From: Comamonadaceae bacterium
GTDB lineage: Bacteria > Pseudomonadota > Gammaproteobacteria > Burkholderiales > Burkholderiaceae_C
NCBI GenBank assembly: GCA_027490485.1
Contig: JAIXYA010000130.1
Location: 1 to 8,641 of the forward strand
DNA length: 8,641 nucleotides
Direction: 5' to 3'
Shown here: one piece after another, positions 1 through 7,912 of the stretch
Layout of the letters: every line of letters starts with the position of its first letter
Numbering within the stretch: position 1 is the first letter of the stretch
Translations under genes and position numbers: made by a program
The notes under the pieces: generated by a model
Database searches by the model: none
Told to the model about the DNA's origin: nothing
The model's input: the letters and a program-made list of their open reading frames with translations, nothing else

Positions 1-1627
1 GGGTAGCGTTCACCACCAAATCGTTGTCACGGCTGTGAATGCCCACAATCATGCCTTCATACACGGGGTCATTGGGTTTGACAAACATGCGGCCACGGTC
101 ATCCAACTTACCCAAGGCATAGGTGAAGATTTCACCGTCGTCCATGGAAATCAACACACCGTTTTTACGGCCACCAATGTCACCTTTGTGCGGCTCGTAG
201 CCATCAAAGATGTTTGAAATCAGGCCAGAACCACGGGTTAAATTCAAAAACTCGTTGGTAAAACCAATCAGGCCACGAGCAGGAATACGGTATTCCAAGC
301 GCACACGACCACGGCCATCAGGGTCCATGTTCACCAATTCGCCTTTGCGCTCACCCAAGGCCTGCATCACGCCACCTTGGTGACCTTCTTCAATGTCAGC
401 CGTGACCATCTCGATAGGCTCGTGACGAACACCGTCCACATCGCGGTACACCACGCGGGGTTTGGACACCGCCAACTCGTAACCTTCACGACGCATGTTT
501 TCCAACAAAATCGTCAAGTGCAATTCGCCGCGACCTGCCACTTCGAAGATACCGTCTTCATCGGTTTCTTTGACACGCAAGGCCACGTTGTGCTGCAACT
601 CTTTTTGCAAGCGGTCCCAAATTTGTCGACTGGTAACGTACTTGCCTTCGCGTCCGGCCAAGGGCGAGGTGTTGACACAAAAATTCATGGTCAAGGTAGG
701 CTCGTCAATTTTGAGCATAGGCAAAGGACTGGGATTCACAGGGTCGGTGATGGTCACACCAATGCCAATGTCTGCAATGCCATTGATCAAGACGATGTCG
801 CCAGGACCCGCTTCGGTGGCTTGAATGCGCTCCAAGCCTTGGAACTTCAACACTTGGTTCACACGGCCTTTGGCAGGTGTACCGCCCTCGCCTTCCATGA
901 CCACCACATCCATGCCTGGCTTCAACGTGCCGGCACTGATACGGCCTACACCAATGCGGCCCACAAAGGTTGAAAAATCCAAAGCTGAAATTTGCAATTG
1001 CAAGGGAGCCGCGGGGTCACCTTGCTGGGGGGGCACATGCTTCAAGATGGTGTCAAACAAGGCCGACATATCAGGGCCCCATTGCGCACCAGCCTCGCCT
1101 TCCACCAAGGAGGACCAGCCGTTGATACCAGAGGCATAGACCACGGGGAAATCCAATTGCTCGTCATTGGCGCCGAGTTTGTCGAACAACTCAAAAGCTG
1201 CGTTGATGACAGCATCGGGGCGTGAGCCGGGCTTGTCCACTTTGTTGACCACCACGATAGGCTTGAGTCCCAAGGCCAAGGCTTTCTTGGTGACAAACCG
1301 TGTTTGCGGCATAGGGCCTTCTTGCGCATCAATCAACAGCACCACGCCGTCAACCATGGACAAAGCGCGTTCCACCTCACCACCAAAGTCCGCGTGTCCT
1401 GGGGTATCGACGATGTTGATATGGGTACCTTGCCAACTGACAGCGCAGTTTTTGGCCAAGATGGTGATGCCGCGTTCGCGTTCAATCGCGTTGTTGTCCA
1501 TCACAGTGTCGACCACTTTTTCGTGTTCCGCAAAGGTGCCAGACTGGCGCAACAGCTGATCGACCATGGTGGTTTTGCCATGGTCGACGTGGGCAATGAT
1601 GGCGATATTTCGAATTTGTAATGTCAT
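1..1627 (-). CDS. typA: TypA/BipA ribosome-associated translational GTPase (3' end outside window)
   Basis: A GTPase of the EF-G-like translation factor family that binds the 70S ribosome; in other bacteria it is linked to stress and cold adaptation and 50S assembly. I translated the minus strand from the ATG at 1627-1625, and the start and end of the frame that I read are open to the window edge. About 542 codons are visible of a family norm near 605-610, so the C-terminal end is lost. Visible motifs are the P-loop AHVDHGKT (residues 12-19), the effector-loop region ERERGITI (49-56), DTPGHADFGGEVER (74-87) and NKVDKPGSR (128-136). Domains resembling EF-G II, III and V follow. The last visible residues include GMIVGIHSRDNDLVVN, typical of the TypA C-terminal region and the feature that separates it from EF-G and LepA. 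The start codon overlaps the truB stop (ATGA, 1624-1627), with a GAGAG Shine-Dalgarno at 1634-1638. It is probably the last gene read from the rimP operon. Confidence 0.97.
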   Translation of the reverse strand, partial: MTLQIRNIAIIAHVDHGKTTMVDQLLRQSGTFAEHEKVVDTVMDNNAIERERGITILAKNCAVSWQGTHINIVDTPGHADFGGEVERALSMVDGVVLLIDAQEGPMPQTRFVTKKALALGLKPIVVVNKVDKPGSRPDAVINAAFELFDKLGANDEQLDFPVVYASGINGWSSLVEGEAGAQWGPDMSALFDTILKHVPPQQGDPAAPLQLQISALDFSTFVGRIGVGRISAGTLKPGMDVVVMEGEGGTPAKGRVNQVLKFQGLERIQATEAGPGDIVLINGIADIGIGVTITDPVNPSPLPMLKIDEPTLTMNFCVNTSPLAGREGKYVTSRQIWDRLQKELQHNVALRVKETDEDGIFEVAGRGELHLTILLENMRREGYELAVSKPRVVYRDVDGVRHEPIEMVTADIEEGHQGGVMQALGERKGELVNMDPDGRGRVRLEYRIPARGLIGFTNEFLNLTRGSGLISNIFDGYEPHKGDIGGRKNGVLISMDDGEIFTYALGKLDDRGRMFVKPNDPVYEGMIVGIHSRDNDLVVNAT

Positions 1628-2574
1628 GCTGCACTCTCAAGTAAGGATTGGATTTCTTGTGGATTCAATAAGCGCTCGGGAATCAATTCCCCTGCGCGAA
1701 CATGGGCTGTGCCAAGCAAGGCGTGTGGCTCGGCGCCATACACGGCCACTTGGTCGTGATCGGGCCAATCGCCACGGCGGCGCAAGCCACTGAGGAAACG
1801 ACCTGCATCATCGGGCAGTAATGTGATCGGGTGATGACTGTCTAACAAAACATCGACTGGCTTTAATGGTGTGTGGCGTTGGTTTTCAGGCAAGGCTTCC
1901 AATGCCTCCAACGTGAAGCACTCCTCAATACCAAAACATCCACTTTTGACTCTGCGCAAAGCGCTGAGAAATGCGCCGCAGCCTAAAGCGTTACCGATGT
2001 CTTCGCCCAGGGTGCGGATGTACGTTCCCTTAGAGCAATGTGCTTTCAGCCAAACGCTGCGTACACCGTTTTCAGCAGGCAATTCTTTGAGTTCAAGAGA
2101 ATGGATAAAAACGCTGCGCGGCGCACGTTCGACTTCAATGCCCTCTCGCGCATATTCATACAAAGCTTTGCCATCTTTTTTCAACGCGCTGTGCATAGGG
2201 GGAACTTGTTGCAAAGGTCCCGTGAACAAGGCTTGTACTTGTTGCAGTTTTTCAGGCGTGAAATTCACCTCGGCTTCAGCGATGACTTCGCCTTCTGCGT
2301 CCGCCGTGCTGGTGCGTTGACCCAAGCGCAGCACAGCTTCGTAGGTTTTGTCAGCATCCAAATGCAGTTGGCTGAACTTGGTGGCCGCGCCAAAGCAAAG
2401 AGGCAACACACCTGTTGCCATAGGGTCTAAGGTGCCAGTGTGTCCGGCTTTCTCAGCGCGAAGCAACCACTTGGCTTTTTGCAAAGCCTGGTTGCTAGAC
2501 AGCCCTAGCGGTTTATCGAGCAACAACACCCCATGCACAGGGCGCCGTTGCACCCTGGTGCGAGGCGTTTTCAT
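1624..2574 (-). CDS. truB: tRNA pseudouridine(55) synthase TruB
   Basis: Converts U55 to pseudouridine in the T-loop of elongator tRNAs; the family also acts as a tRNA folding chaperone. The 316 residues match the usual length (E. coli about 314). The N-terminal part has [14 protein letters not shown] (15-28), and the catalytic motif [10 protein letters not shown] (42-51) carries the nucleophilic Asp50. The active-site tyrosine lies in DKTYE (Tyr78), and the [12 protein letters not shown] motif (183-194) is present. Residues about 246-304 resemble the C-terminal PUA RNA-binding domain. The ATG overlaps the rbfA stop by four bases (ATGA, 2571-2574). An AAGGAAA Shine-Dalgarno within the end of rbfA (about 2586-2592) lies 11 bases upstream. 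Its own stop overlaps the typA start in the same way, so translation of all three genes is probably coupled. All key residues are intact. Confidence 0.98.
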   Translation of the reverse strand: MKTPRTRVQRRPVHGVLLLDKPLGLSSNQALQKAKWLLRAEKAGHTGTLDPMATGVLPLCFGAATKFSQLHLDADKTYEAVLRLGQRTSTADAEGEVIAEAEVNFTPEKLQQVQALFTGPLQQVPPMHSALKKDGKALYEYAREGIEVERAPRSVFIHSLELKELPAENGVRSVWLKAHCSKGTYIRTLGEDIGNALGCGAFLSALRRVKSGCFGIEECFTLEALEALPENQRHTPLKPVDVLLDSHHPITLLPDDAGRFLSGLRRRGDWPDHDQVAVYGAEPHALLGTAHVRAGELIPERLLNPQEIQSLLESAA

Positions 2575-2948
2575 GGCGTGTCAGTTTCCTTGGCACGAGA
2601 AGCCACAGCACGTGCGATCAAGGCATTCATGTCTGCTGCGCGTTCGGGGGTGCGGTCGTATAAAAAATGCAAAGTGGGCACGGTGTGAATATGCAAACGT
2701 TTGAACAAACCATTGCGCAAGAAACCGGCAGCTTGGTTCAGACCTTCTAGACAAGCTTCAGGGTCACCCACCAAGACGCTCACAAACACTTTGGCATGTG
2801 CGTAATCGGGTGTGACTTCTACCGATTGGATCGTGACCATACCCAGTCGCGGGTCTTTCAACTCGCGAATGAGTTCGGCCAGATCGCGTTGGATTTGGTC
2901 GGCAACTCGAAAGCCACGGTGGGGTGTAGAGGACTTCTTGGCAGCCAT
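2571..2948 (-). CDS. rbfA: 30S ribosome-binding factor RbfA
   Basis: A small KH-type RNA-binding protein that associates with the 30S subunit near helix 1 and the 3' end of 16S rRNA during late maturation; in other bacteria it is needed at low temperature. The 125 residues are close to the usual 120-135. Family signatures include [14 protein letters not shown] (about 15-28), the [25 protein letters not shown] segment (about residues 31-55), which forms the KH core, and the C-terminal [14 protein letters not shown] stretch. The gene begins 6 bp after the infB stop. No strong Shine-Dalgarno is visible upstream of the ATG at 2948-2946 (only AAGAACG-like bases), so re-initiation by ribosomes finishing infB is likely. 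Its stop overlaps the truB start. No in-frame upstream start would be better supported. Confidence 0.97.
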   Translation of the reverse strand: MAAKKSSTPHRGFRVADQIQRDLAELIRELKDPRLGMVTIQSVEVTPDYAHAKVFVSVLVGDPEACLEGLNQAAGFLRNGLFKRLHIHTVPTLHFLYDRTPERAADMNALIARAVASRAKETDTP

Positions 2949-2954
2949 GCAAAC

Positions 2955-5732
2955 TTAGATCGTTCTTGCAACTTCCTTGATTTCAAAGAACTCAAGTTGA
3001 TCGCCCTCGTTGATATCGTTATAGCCTTTGAGATTCAAACCGCACTCGAAGCCTTCCTTGACTTCTCGCACATCGTCTTTGAAACGCTTCAAACTCTCGA
3101 GTTCGCCGGTAAAGACAACCACGTTGTTGCGCAACAAACGTAAACGGGCGTTGCGGCGAATAAAGCCGTTGGTGACCATACAACCGGCAATCGCACCGAT
3201 CTTGCTGATGCGGAAAACTTGGCGAATCTCGGCCATGCCGATGATTTCTTCCTTTTTGTCCGGCGTCAACATGCCTGACATCGCGGCTTTGAGTTCGTCC
3301 ACTGCGTCGTAGATGATGTTGTAGTAACGGATCTCAACGCCGTTGTTCTCCGCCAATTTGCGGGCACCAGCGTCAGCGCGGGTGTTAAACCCAATGATGA
3401 CCGCCTTGGACGCAATCGCCAAGTTCACATCCGACTCACTGATACCACCGACCGCGCCATAGACCAACTGCACTCGTACCTCTTCGTTGGTGAGTTTGAG
3501 CAAGGAGGCAGCCAAGGCTTCTTGCGAACCTTGCACATCGGCTTTGATGATGATGGGCAGGTTTTTCACTTCGCCAGAGGTCATGTCGGAGAACATGTTC
3601 TCCAACTTGGCGGCTTGCTGCTTGGCCAACTTGGTGTTGCGGAATTTGCCCGCACGGTAAGTGGCAATTTCACGGGCACGTCGTTCATCGGACAACACCA
3701 TGAACTCGTCACCTGCTTGGGGAACTTCGGTCAAACCTTGGATTTCCACAGGAATAGAGGGACCTGCAGACTTGGTGGCTTTACCGTTTTCATCCAACAT
3801 GGCACGAACACGGCCATAGGTTTGACCGGCAAGGACAACGTCCCCAGTTTTAAGCGTGCCGGATTGAACCAAGATGGTGGCCACAGGACCCCGTCCTTTG
3901 TCCAAACTGGCTTCGATCACCAAGCCTTTGGCCATGGCGTCCACCGGTGCTTTGAGTTCAAGCACCTCGGCTTGCAACAAAACTTGCTCTAGCAGTTCAT
4001 CCACGCCTTGACCTGTTTTGGCTGATACAGGGACAAAGGGGGACTCGCCACCAAACTCTTCGGGCACCACTTCTTCGGCGACCAATTCGTTTTTCACACG
4101 GTCAGGATTGGCATCAGGCTTATCAATCTTGTTGATCGCAACCACAATGGGGACACCCGCTGCTTTGGCGTGCTTGATGGCTTCTTTGGTCTGCGGCATG
4201 ACACCATCGTCGGCGGCCACCACCAAAATCACAATATCGGTGGCTTGGGCGCCACGGGCTCGCATGGCGGTGAACGCCTCGTGGCCCGGGGTATCCAAGA
4301 ACGAAACCATGCCACGCGGTGTTTCGACGTGGTAGGCACCAATGTGCTGGGTAATGCCACCGGCTTCACCTGAGGCCACTTTGGCACGACGAATGTAATC
4401 GAGCAAAGAAGTTTTACCGTGGTCAACGTGACCCATGACAGTGACCACAGGCGCACGGGTGAGTGACTCACCCACGTGACCTGAAGCTTCTTCTTCGGTG
4501 AAGGCTTCAGGGTCATCCAAAGAGGCGATGACCGCCACATGGCCCATTTCTTCCACAACAATCATCGCCGTGTCTTGGTCCAAAGGCTGGTTGATGGTGA
4601 CCATCTGCCCCAGCTTCATCAATTGCTTGATAACTTCTGAGGCTTTGACCGCCATTTTGTGGGCCAATTCGGCCACAGTGATGGTCTCGGGCACATGCAC
4701 CTCGATGATGCGTGCCTCCACCGGTGCGGCTTGCACAGGGGTGTCATCGCGGTCGCGGTCGCGTCGACCACGAGGACCGCCACGCCAACTGTTGCGACCC
4801 ACGCCACCACTGGCGTCACCTCGGGTTTTGATTTCTTTTTTCTTGGCCTGCTCGTCCGCCCAGCTCGAGGACAATTTGGCGCTTTTGACTTCCTTGCCGT
4901 CTTTGGCAGCAGCAGTGCCAGCAGGCTTGGGTGCCGTTGTTGTGCTTGTCGCTGGCTTGTGCAATGTACCTTTGATGGCTTTGCTGTCTGCAGCCGGTGC
5001 TTTCACGGGCGCTGGCGGTTTTTTAGCGACCAGCACCTTTTTGGGCGTGTTCATCATGGTGCGAATCGCTTCGGCCTCGGCCAAAGCGGTGCGCCTGCGG
5101 GTATCGAGGTCTTTGGCCTTGGCCGCATCTTCTTCGGCTTGCGCTTTGGAATCGGCTTCGCGCTTGGCCGCGGCTTGGGCAGCAGCCTCTGCAGCTTCAA
5201 CAGCTTTGCCATCTACCGGTGGGGACACTGGGGATTGCTGCTGGGCTTCTCGCTCTTTGTCTTCTTGGACTTGGCGCAAGCGACGCTTTTCTGCCAGCTC
5301 TTCTTCTTGACGACGGATAAATTCAGCTTGGCGGCGGGCTTCTTCTTCGCGACGCGCAAGCTCAGCTTGGTCCAGGATGGGCGCCACCACAACGGGCTCG
5401 ACTGGCTCCTCGGGTTCAACCGACTCACTTTCATCACGCTTGATGAAGGTGCGCTTCTTGCGAACTTCCACTTGAATAGTGCGGGCTTTGCCTGTGGCAT
5501 CAGCTTGCTTAATCTCGCTGGTGGACTTTTTCACCAAGGTGATTTTTTTGCGCTCAGGCGTGTCTGTACCATGGCTGGCCTTCAAAAAGCCCAGCAGTTT
5601 TTGTTTGTCTGCATCGGTCAGTTCATCAGCGGCAGAGCCTTTGGGCACACCGGCAGACTTCAACTGCTCAAGCAGGGTATCGGGAGATTTTTTGAGTTCC
5701 TTGGCAAACTCGGCAACCGTTGTGTTGGTCAT
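2955..5732 (-). CDS. infB: Translation initiation factor IF-2
   Basis: A GTPase that places formyl-Met-tRNA on the 30S subunit and promotes 50S joining. Length is 925 residues, against 890 in E. coli. An IF2 N-terminal helical domain (1-53, starting [16 protein letters not shown]) is followed by a long, highly charged Ala/Glu/Lys/Arg linker (about 120-305) and an arginine-glycine stretch (about 308-330). A second conserved N domain (about 338-410, [16 protein letters not shown]) comes next. The G domain has GHVDHGKT (434-441), DTPGHEAF (480-487), NKID (534-537) and SAK (570-572), followed by the IF2 beta-barrel, domain C1 and C2 regions. The ATG at 5732-5730 has a clear Shine-Dalgarno AAGAGGAA (5741-5748), 8 bases away. 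It lies 24 bp after nusA and 6 bp before rbfA. An internal IF2-beta-like start could not be established. Confidence 0.99.
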   Translation of the reverse strand: MTNTTVAEFAKELKKSPDTLLEQLKSAGVPKGSAADELTDADKQKLLGFLKASHGTDTPERKKITLVKKSTSEIKQADATGKARTIQVEVRKKRTFIKRDESESVEPEEPVEPVVVAPILDQAELARREEEARRQAEFIRRQEEELAEKRRLRQVQEDKEREAQQQSPVSPPVDGKAVEAAEAAAQAAAKREADSKAQAEEDAAKAKDLDTRRRTALAEAEAIRTMMNTPKKVLVAKKPPAPVKAPAADSKAIKGTLHKPATSTTTAPKPAGTAAAKDGKEVKSAKLSSSWADEQAKKKEIKTRGDASGGVGRNSWRGGPRGRRDRDRDDTPVQAAPVEARIIEVHVPETITVAELAHKMAVKASEVIKQLMKLGQMVTINQPLDQDTAMIVVEEMGHVAVIASLDDPEAFTEEEASGHVGESLTRAPVVTVMGHVDHGKTSLLDYIRRAKVASGEAGGITQHIGAYHVETPRGMVSFLDTPGHEAFTAMRARGAQATDIVILVVAADDGVMPQTKEAIKHAKAAGVPIVVAINKIDKPDANPDRVKNELVAEEVVPEEFGGESPFVPVSAKTGQGVDELLEQVLLQAEVLELKAPVDAMAKGLVIEASLDKGRGPVATILVQSGTLKTGDVVLAGQTYGRVRAMLDENGKATKSAGPSIPVEIQGLTEVPQAGDEFMVLSDERRAREIATYRAGKFRNTKLAKQQAAKLENMFSDMTSGEVKNLPIIIKADVQGSQEALAASLLKLTNEEVRVQLVYGAVGGISESDVNLAIASKAVIIGFNTRADAGARKLAENNGVEIRYYNIIYDAVDELKAAMSGMLTPDKKEEIIGMAEIRQVFRISKIGAIAGCMVTNGFIRRNARLRLLRNNVVVFTGELESLKRFKDDVREVKEGFECGLNLKGYNDINEGDQLEFFEIKEVARTI

Positions 5733-5740
5733 CTGTGGTA

Positions 5741-5748
5741 TTCCTCTT
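5741..5748 (-). promoter_or_regulatory. Shine-Dalgarno of infB
   Basis: On the minus strand these bases read AAGAGGAA and end 8 bases before the infB ATG, inside the 24 bp gap after nusA. The strong site supports the chosen start and independent loading of ribosomes on infB. Confidence 0.8.
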
Positions 5749-5756
5749 CATGACCG

Positions 5757-7241
5757 TTACGCTTGACCCGCGAACCAATGTTCGCGTGCCTTCAGGATCA
5801 AAGTTTTTGCATCTTCTTCAGACTGGCCGGTGATGTCCACCAACTCGTCCACCGCCAGGTCGGCAAGCTCATCTCTTGTATGAATGCCGCCATCGGCCAA
5901 TTTGAGAATGAGTTCAGCGTCCAGTCCTTCTAAGTCGCGCAAATCTTGCGAGACCTCCTCCACACTTTCTTCACGGGCAATTTCCATCGTCAGCAAAGCG
6001 TCTTTGGCACGGGCACGCAATTCGTTGACCGTGTCCTCATCAAAGCTTTCAATTTCCAGCATTTCCTGCAAGGGCACATAAGCCACTTCTTCCAAGCTGG
6101 TGAAACCCTCTTCAATCAAGATGTCAGCCACCTCTTGATCAACGTCGAGTTTTTCAACGAACAACTCACGCAGACCTTGTGTTTCGGTAGCAGCTTTTTG
6201 GGCAGATTCAGCTGCATCCATGATGTTGATCTTCCAGCCCGTCAGGTCGGAAGCCAAGCGCACGTTTTGTCCGCCTCGACCAATCGCCATGGCCAAATTC
6301 TCTTCGTCAACCACCACATCCATCGCGTGTTTTTCTTCGTCCACCACGATGGAAGACACATTGGCAGGCGCCAAAGCCCCAATCACAAACTGGGCGGGGT
6401 CTTCACTCCACAAAACGATATCGACACGCTCTCCGGCCAATTCGTTGGTGACAGCGTTCACTCGGGTACCACGAACACCAACGCAAGTGCCAATAGGGTC
6501 AACACGCTTATCGTGGGAGATGACCGCGATCTTGGCACGTGAACCAGGGTCACGGGCGCACGATTTGATCTCCAGCAAGCCTTGCTCAATCTCGGGAACC
6601 TCTTGTCGGAACAACTCGATCATGAATTCAGGGGCTGAGCGCGACAAGATGATGGGGGCACCGCGCAAGGTGTTGTCAACTTCCATGATCATGGCGCGAA
6701 CACGGTCAGCACTGCGCAAATTCTCTTTGGGAATCATTTCTGTACGGCGCAAACGACCTTCGATGCGGCCGCTCTCGACAATCAAATCACCCTTGTCCAT
6801 GCGTTTGACGCTGCCGACAAAAATCTTGTCGCCACGGGACAGGAAATCAGCCAGCAACATTTCGCGTTCTGCATCGCGGATTTTTTGCAAAATCACTTGC
6901 TTGGCAGCCATCGCACCAATGCGGCCAATCGGCAGCGACTCGATGCTTTCTTCGATGTATTCGCCTTCTTCAATATCCGACAAACGCTCTTTGGCGTCCA
7001 TCAGCATTTCTTCAGCGTCAGGGTTTTGCAGACCGGCTTCATCGGGCACCACCAACCAACGGCGGAAAGTTTCGTACACACCACTGTCGCGGTCCATAGA
7101 GACTCGAATATCCACGTCGCCTGGGTACAGTTTTTTGGTTGCTTGGGCCAGCGCAGACTCCACTGCACCAAACACCAAATCGCGCTCGACATTTTTCTCG
7201 CGCGAGATGGCGTCTACCAACATGAGCATTTCGCGATTCAT
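5757..7241 (-). CDS. nusA: Transcription termination/antitermination factor NusA
   Basis: Binds RNA polymerase near the RNA exit channel. It promotes pausing and hairpin-dependent termination, and joins antitermination complexes on rRNA operons. The 494 residues equal the usual proteobacterial size (E. coli 495). The order seen is: polymerase-binding N-terminal domain (about 1-130); S1 domain (about 135-198, [20 protein letters not shown]); KH1 with the GVRG loop (255-258) and nearby [10 protein letters not shown]2 with GRGG (321-324); and two acidic C-terminal repeats (about 355-420 and 430-490). These repeats, typical of proteobacterial NusA, contact the alpha subunit CTD and auto-inhibit RNA binding in E. 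coli. The ATG at 7241-7239 lies 2 bp after the rimP stop and has an excellent Shine-Dalgarno inside the rimP end. In E. coli the homologous operon is autoregulated by NusA; a terminator ahead of rimP here would suit that, which is my inference. Confidence 0.99.
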   Translation of the reverse strand: MNREMLMLVDAISREKNVERDLVFGAVESALAQATKKLYPGDVDIRVSMDRDSGVYETFRRWLVVPDEAGLQNPDAEEMLMDAKERLSDIEEGEYIEESIESLPIGRIGAMAAKQVILQKIRDAEREMLLADFLSRGDKIFVGSVKRMDKGDLIVESGRIEGRLRRTEMIPKENLRSADRVRAMIMEVDNTLRGAPIILSRSAPEFMIELFRQEVPEIEQGLLEIKSCARDPGSRAKIAVISHDKRVDPIGTCVGVRGTRVNAVTNELAGERVDIVLWSEDPAQFVIGALAPANVSSIVVDEEKHAMDVVVDEENLAMAIGRGGQNVRLASDLTGWKINIMDAAESAQKAATETQGLRELFVEKLDVDQEVADILIEEGFTSLEEVAYVPLQEMLEIESFDEDTVNELRARAKDALLTMEIAREESVEEVSQDLRDLEGLDAELILKLADGGIHTRDELADLAVDELVDITGQSEEDAKTLILKAREHWFAGQA

Positions 7242-7243
7242 GA

Positions 7244-7816
7244 TCAGTTACTCCTCTTCTCTGCAGGCCTACGGCCTTTGAAATCCACAATCGGTGCCAG
7301 TCGGGCTTCACGCAATTCACTTAAGGTGAACTGCAAAGCTTGAACCGGCAAATCTTTTTTGACCTTGGCCACTCGCATACCTGGTTTGCTGACAGGTTCA
7401 TCACGCCATGTGATTTGCCAGGTCTGGGGCGTATCGGTCACTTCCAACACACCCCGAAATTTCTTTCGGTTGGCCGACACCAAACCAGCTGCCGCTGCAC
7501 CCATAGGTGCTTTGAGCGTGATGTCAATCACCTCGCCACAAAAACGGGCCAAGTCAGCCTCGGTTTTCAACGGCCTGTCAATGCCCGGGGAGGACACCTC
7601 CAAGCGGCTGTAGGCCGTTTGCTCTACTTCCAACACAAACTGCAACTGGCGGGTGACTTTTTCGCAATCTTCCACTTGGATAAATTGCTCAACTTCTCCC
7701 GACACCCAGATTTTGTCGATGATGATGCGCAACAAACCACCGGCTGAGCGCTCAATGTCTACCAGCTGGTAACCCAGACCGACAACCGTTTGTTCAATGA
7801 TGTTTTGCAATGCCAC
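7244..7816 (-). CDS. rimP: Ribosome maturation factor RimP
   Basis: A cytoplasmic protein that binds the free 30S subunit and is needed for its maturation. From the GTG at 7816-7814 it has 190 residues ([20 protein letters not shown] at the start), which is on the long side for the family (about 150-200). The diagnostic motif [12 protein letters not shown] is at residues 72-83. A stretch rich in Ala (about 103-116) precedes [11 protein letters not shown], and the C-terminus is basic. An in-frame ATG at 7882 would add 22 residues, giving 212. I reject it because the extra codons lie across a strong intrinsic-terminator hairpin, show no family similarity I recognise, and have no Shine-Dalgarno. 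The GTG itself has only a weak GGACGA upstream, so the start is less certain than the gene. It is first in the rimP-nusA-infB-rbfA-truB-typA cluster. Confidence 0.93.
   Translation of the reverse strand: MALQNIIEQTVVGLGYQLVDIERSAGGLLRIIIDKIWVSGEVEQFIQVEDCEKVTRQLQFVLEVEQTAYSRLEVSSPGIDRPLKTEADLARFCGEVIDITLKAPMGAAAAGLVSANRKKFRGVLEVTDTPQTWQITWRDEPVSKPGMRVAKVKKDLPVQALQFTLSELREARLAPIVDFKGRRPAEKRSN
7251..7258 (-). promoter_or_regulatory. Shine-Dalgarno of nusA inside rimP
   Basis: The minus strand reads AGAGGAG followed by TAACTGATC and the nusA ATG. The site lies in the last codons of rimP, fixes the nusA start and favours coupled translation of the two genes. Confidence 0.8.
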
Positions 7817-7832
7817 CGCTTTTCGTCCGACC

Positions 7833-7865
7833 AAAAAAAACGGGCGGTTGGGATTTCCGCCCGTT
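7833..7865 (-). terminator. Intrinsic terminator / possible attenuator ahead of rimP
   Basis: On the minus strand the arm AACGGGCGG (7865-7857), a 9-base loop (7856-7848) and the arm CCGCCCGTT (7847-7839) form a perfect 9 bp stem, seven of the pairs G-C. A run of eight T (7840-7833) follows directly. This is a textbook Rho-independent terminator. It stops 16 bases before the rimP GTG. It could end transcription of the upstream ABC transporter gene. It could also act as a leader attenuator of the rimP operon, because no room for a promoter remains between it and rimP. Confidence 0.88.
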
Positions 7866-7880
7866 GTCTTTCTTTGCGAC

Positions 7881-7909
7881 ATTGTAACTTAATTGGTATC
7901 TGACCCCAA
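7881..7909 (-). promoter_or_regulatory. Candidate sigma70 promoter for the rimP operon
   Basis: On the minus strand TTGGGG (7909-7904; three of six consensus -35 bases) and TACAAT (7886-7881; five of six -10 bases) are separated by exactly 17 bp. Transcription would start near 7874-7875, about 10 bases before the terminator stem. It is the only promoter-like pair I noticed in the rimP upstream gap. The weak -35 box keeps confidence moderate. Confidence 0.45.
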
Positions 7910-7911
7910 TT
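7891..7911 (-). repeat. AATTGG...CCAATT imperfect palindrome, repeat-like
   Basis: Six-base perfect arms AATTGG and CCAATT flank a 9-base centre containing GGTCAGATA on the minus strand. The centre is itself partly symmetric (TC/GA). From memory, GGGGTCAGA-type palindromes of this kind recur between genes in betaproteobacteria, some near IS200-like tyrosine transposases. I cannot verify copy number here, and no second copy was noticed in this window. It begins two bases after the stop codon of the upstream transporter gene, which ends earlier than its family. Confidence 0.5.
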
Positions 7912-7912
7912 A

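Noticed and set aside
377..973. 198-codon plus-strand frame opposite typA
   Set aside because: His/Val/Phe-rich shadow; the minus strand encodes intact TypA through the same bases.
4744..4770. Short cggtcg-type tandem repeat
   Set aside because: It only encodes the Arg-Asp repeats of the IF2 linker; too short to be a separate repeat element.
5052..5057. Possible internal start (Met-Met, residues 226-227) of infB for an IF2-beta-like form
   Set aside because: The only purine-rich bases (GAGG) are about 17 bases upstream, too far, and a Met pair in the linker is weak evidence.
4659..5753. 364-codon open frame on the plus strand opposite infB
   Set aside because: It is antisense to a confidently identified IF2 gene. 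Its composition (Phe, Gly, Leu and Arg rich) is what the reverse of an Ala/Glu/Lys-rich linker gives, and it has no recognisable domain.
6220..7281. 353-codon open frame on the plus strand opposite nusA
   Set aside because: Ser/Arg/Ile-rich shadow of nusA with no domain; nusA is complete and well conserved.
7839..7878. Use of the hairpin as a plus-strand terminator
   Set aside because: On the plus strand the stem is followed by TTGTCTTTCTTT, a weaker broken U run, and no plus-strand gene ends here.
7817..7912. A tRNA gene (metY-like) ahead of rimP, as in E. coli
   Set aside because: The 96-base gap is taken up by the palindrome, promoter-like bases and hairpin. No cloverleaf or T-loop motif (GGTTCRA) is seen.
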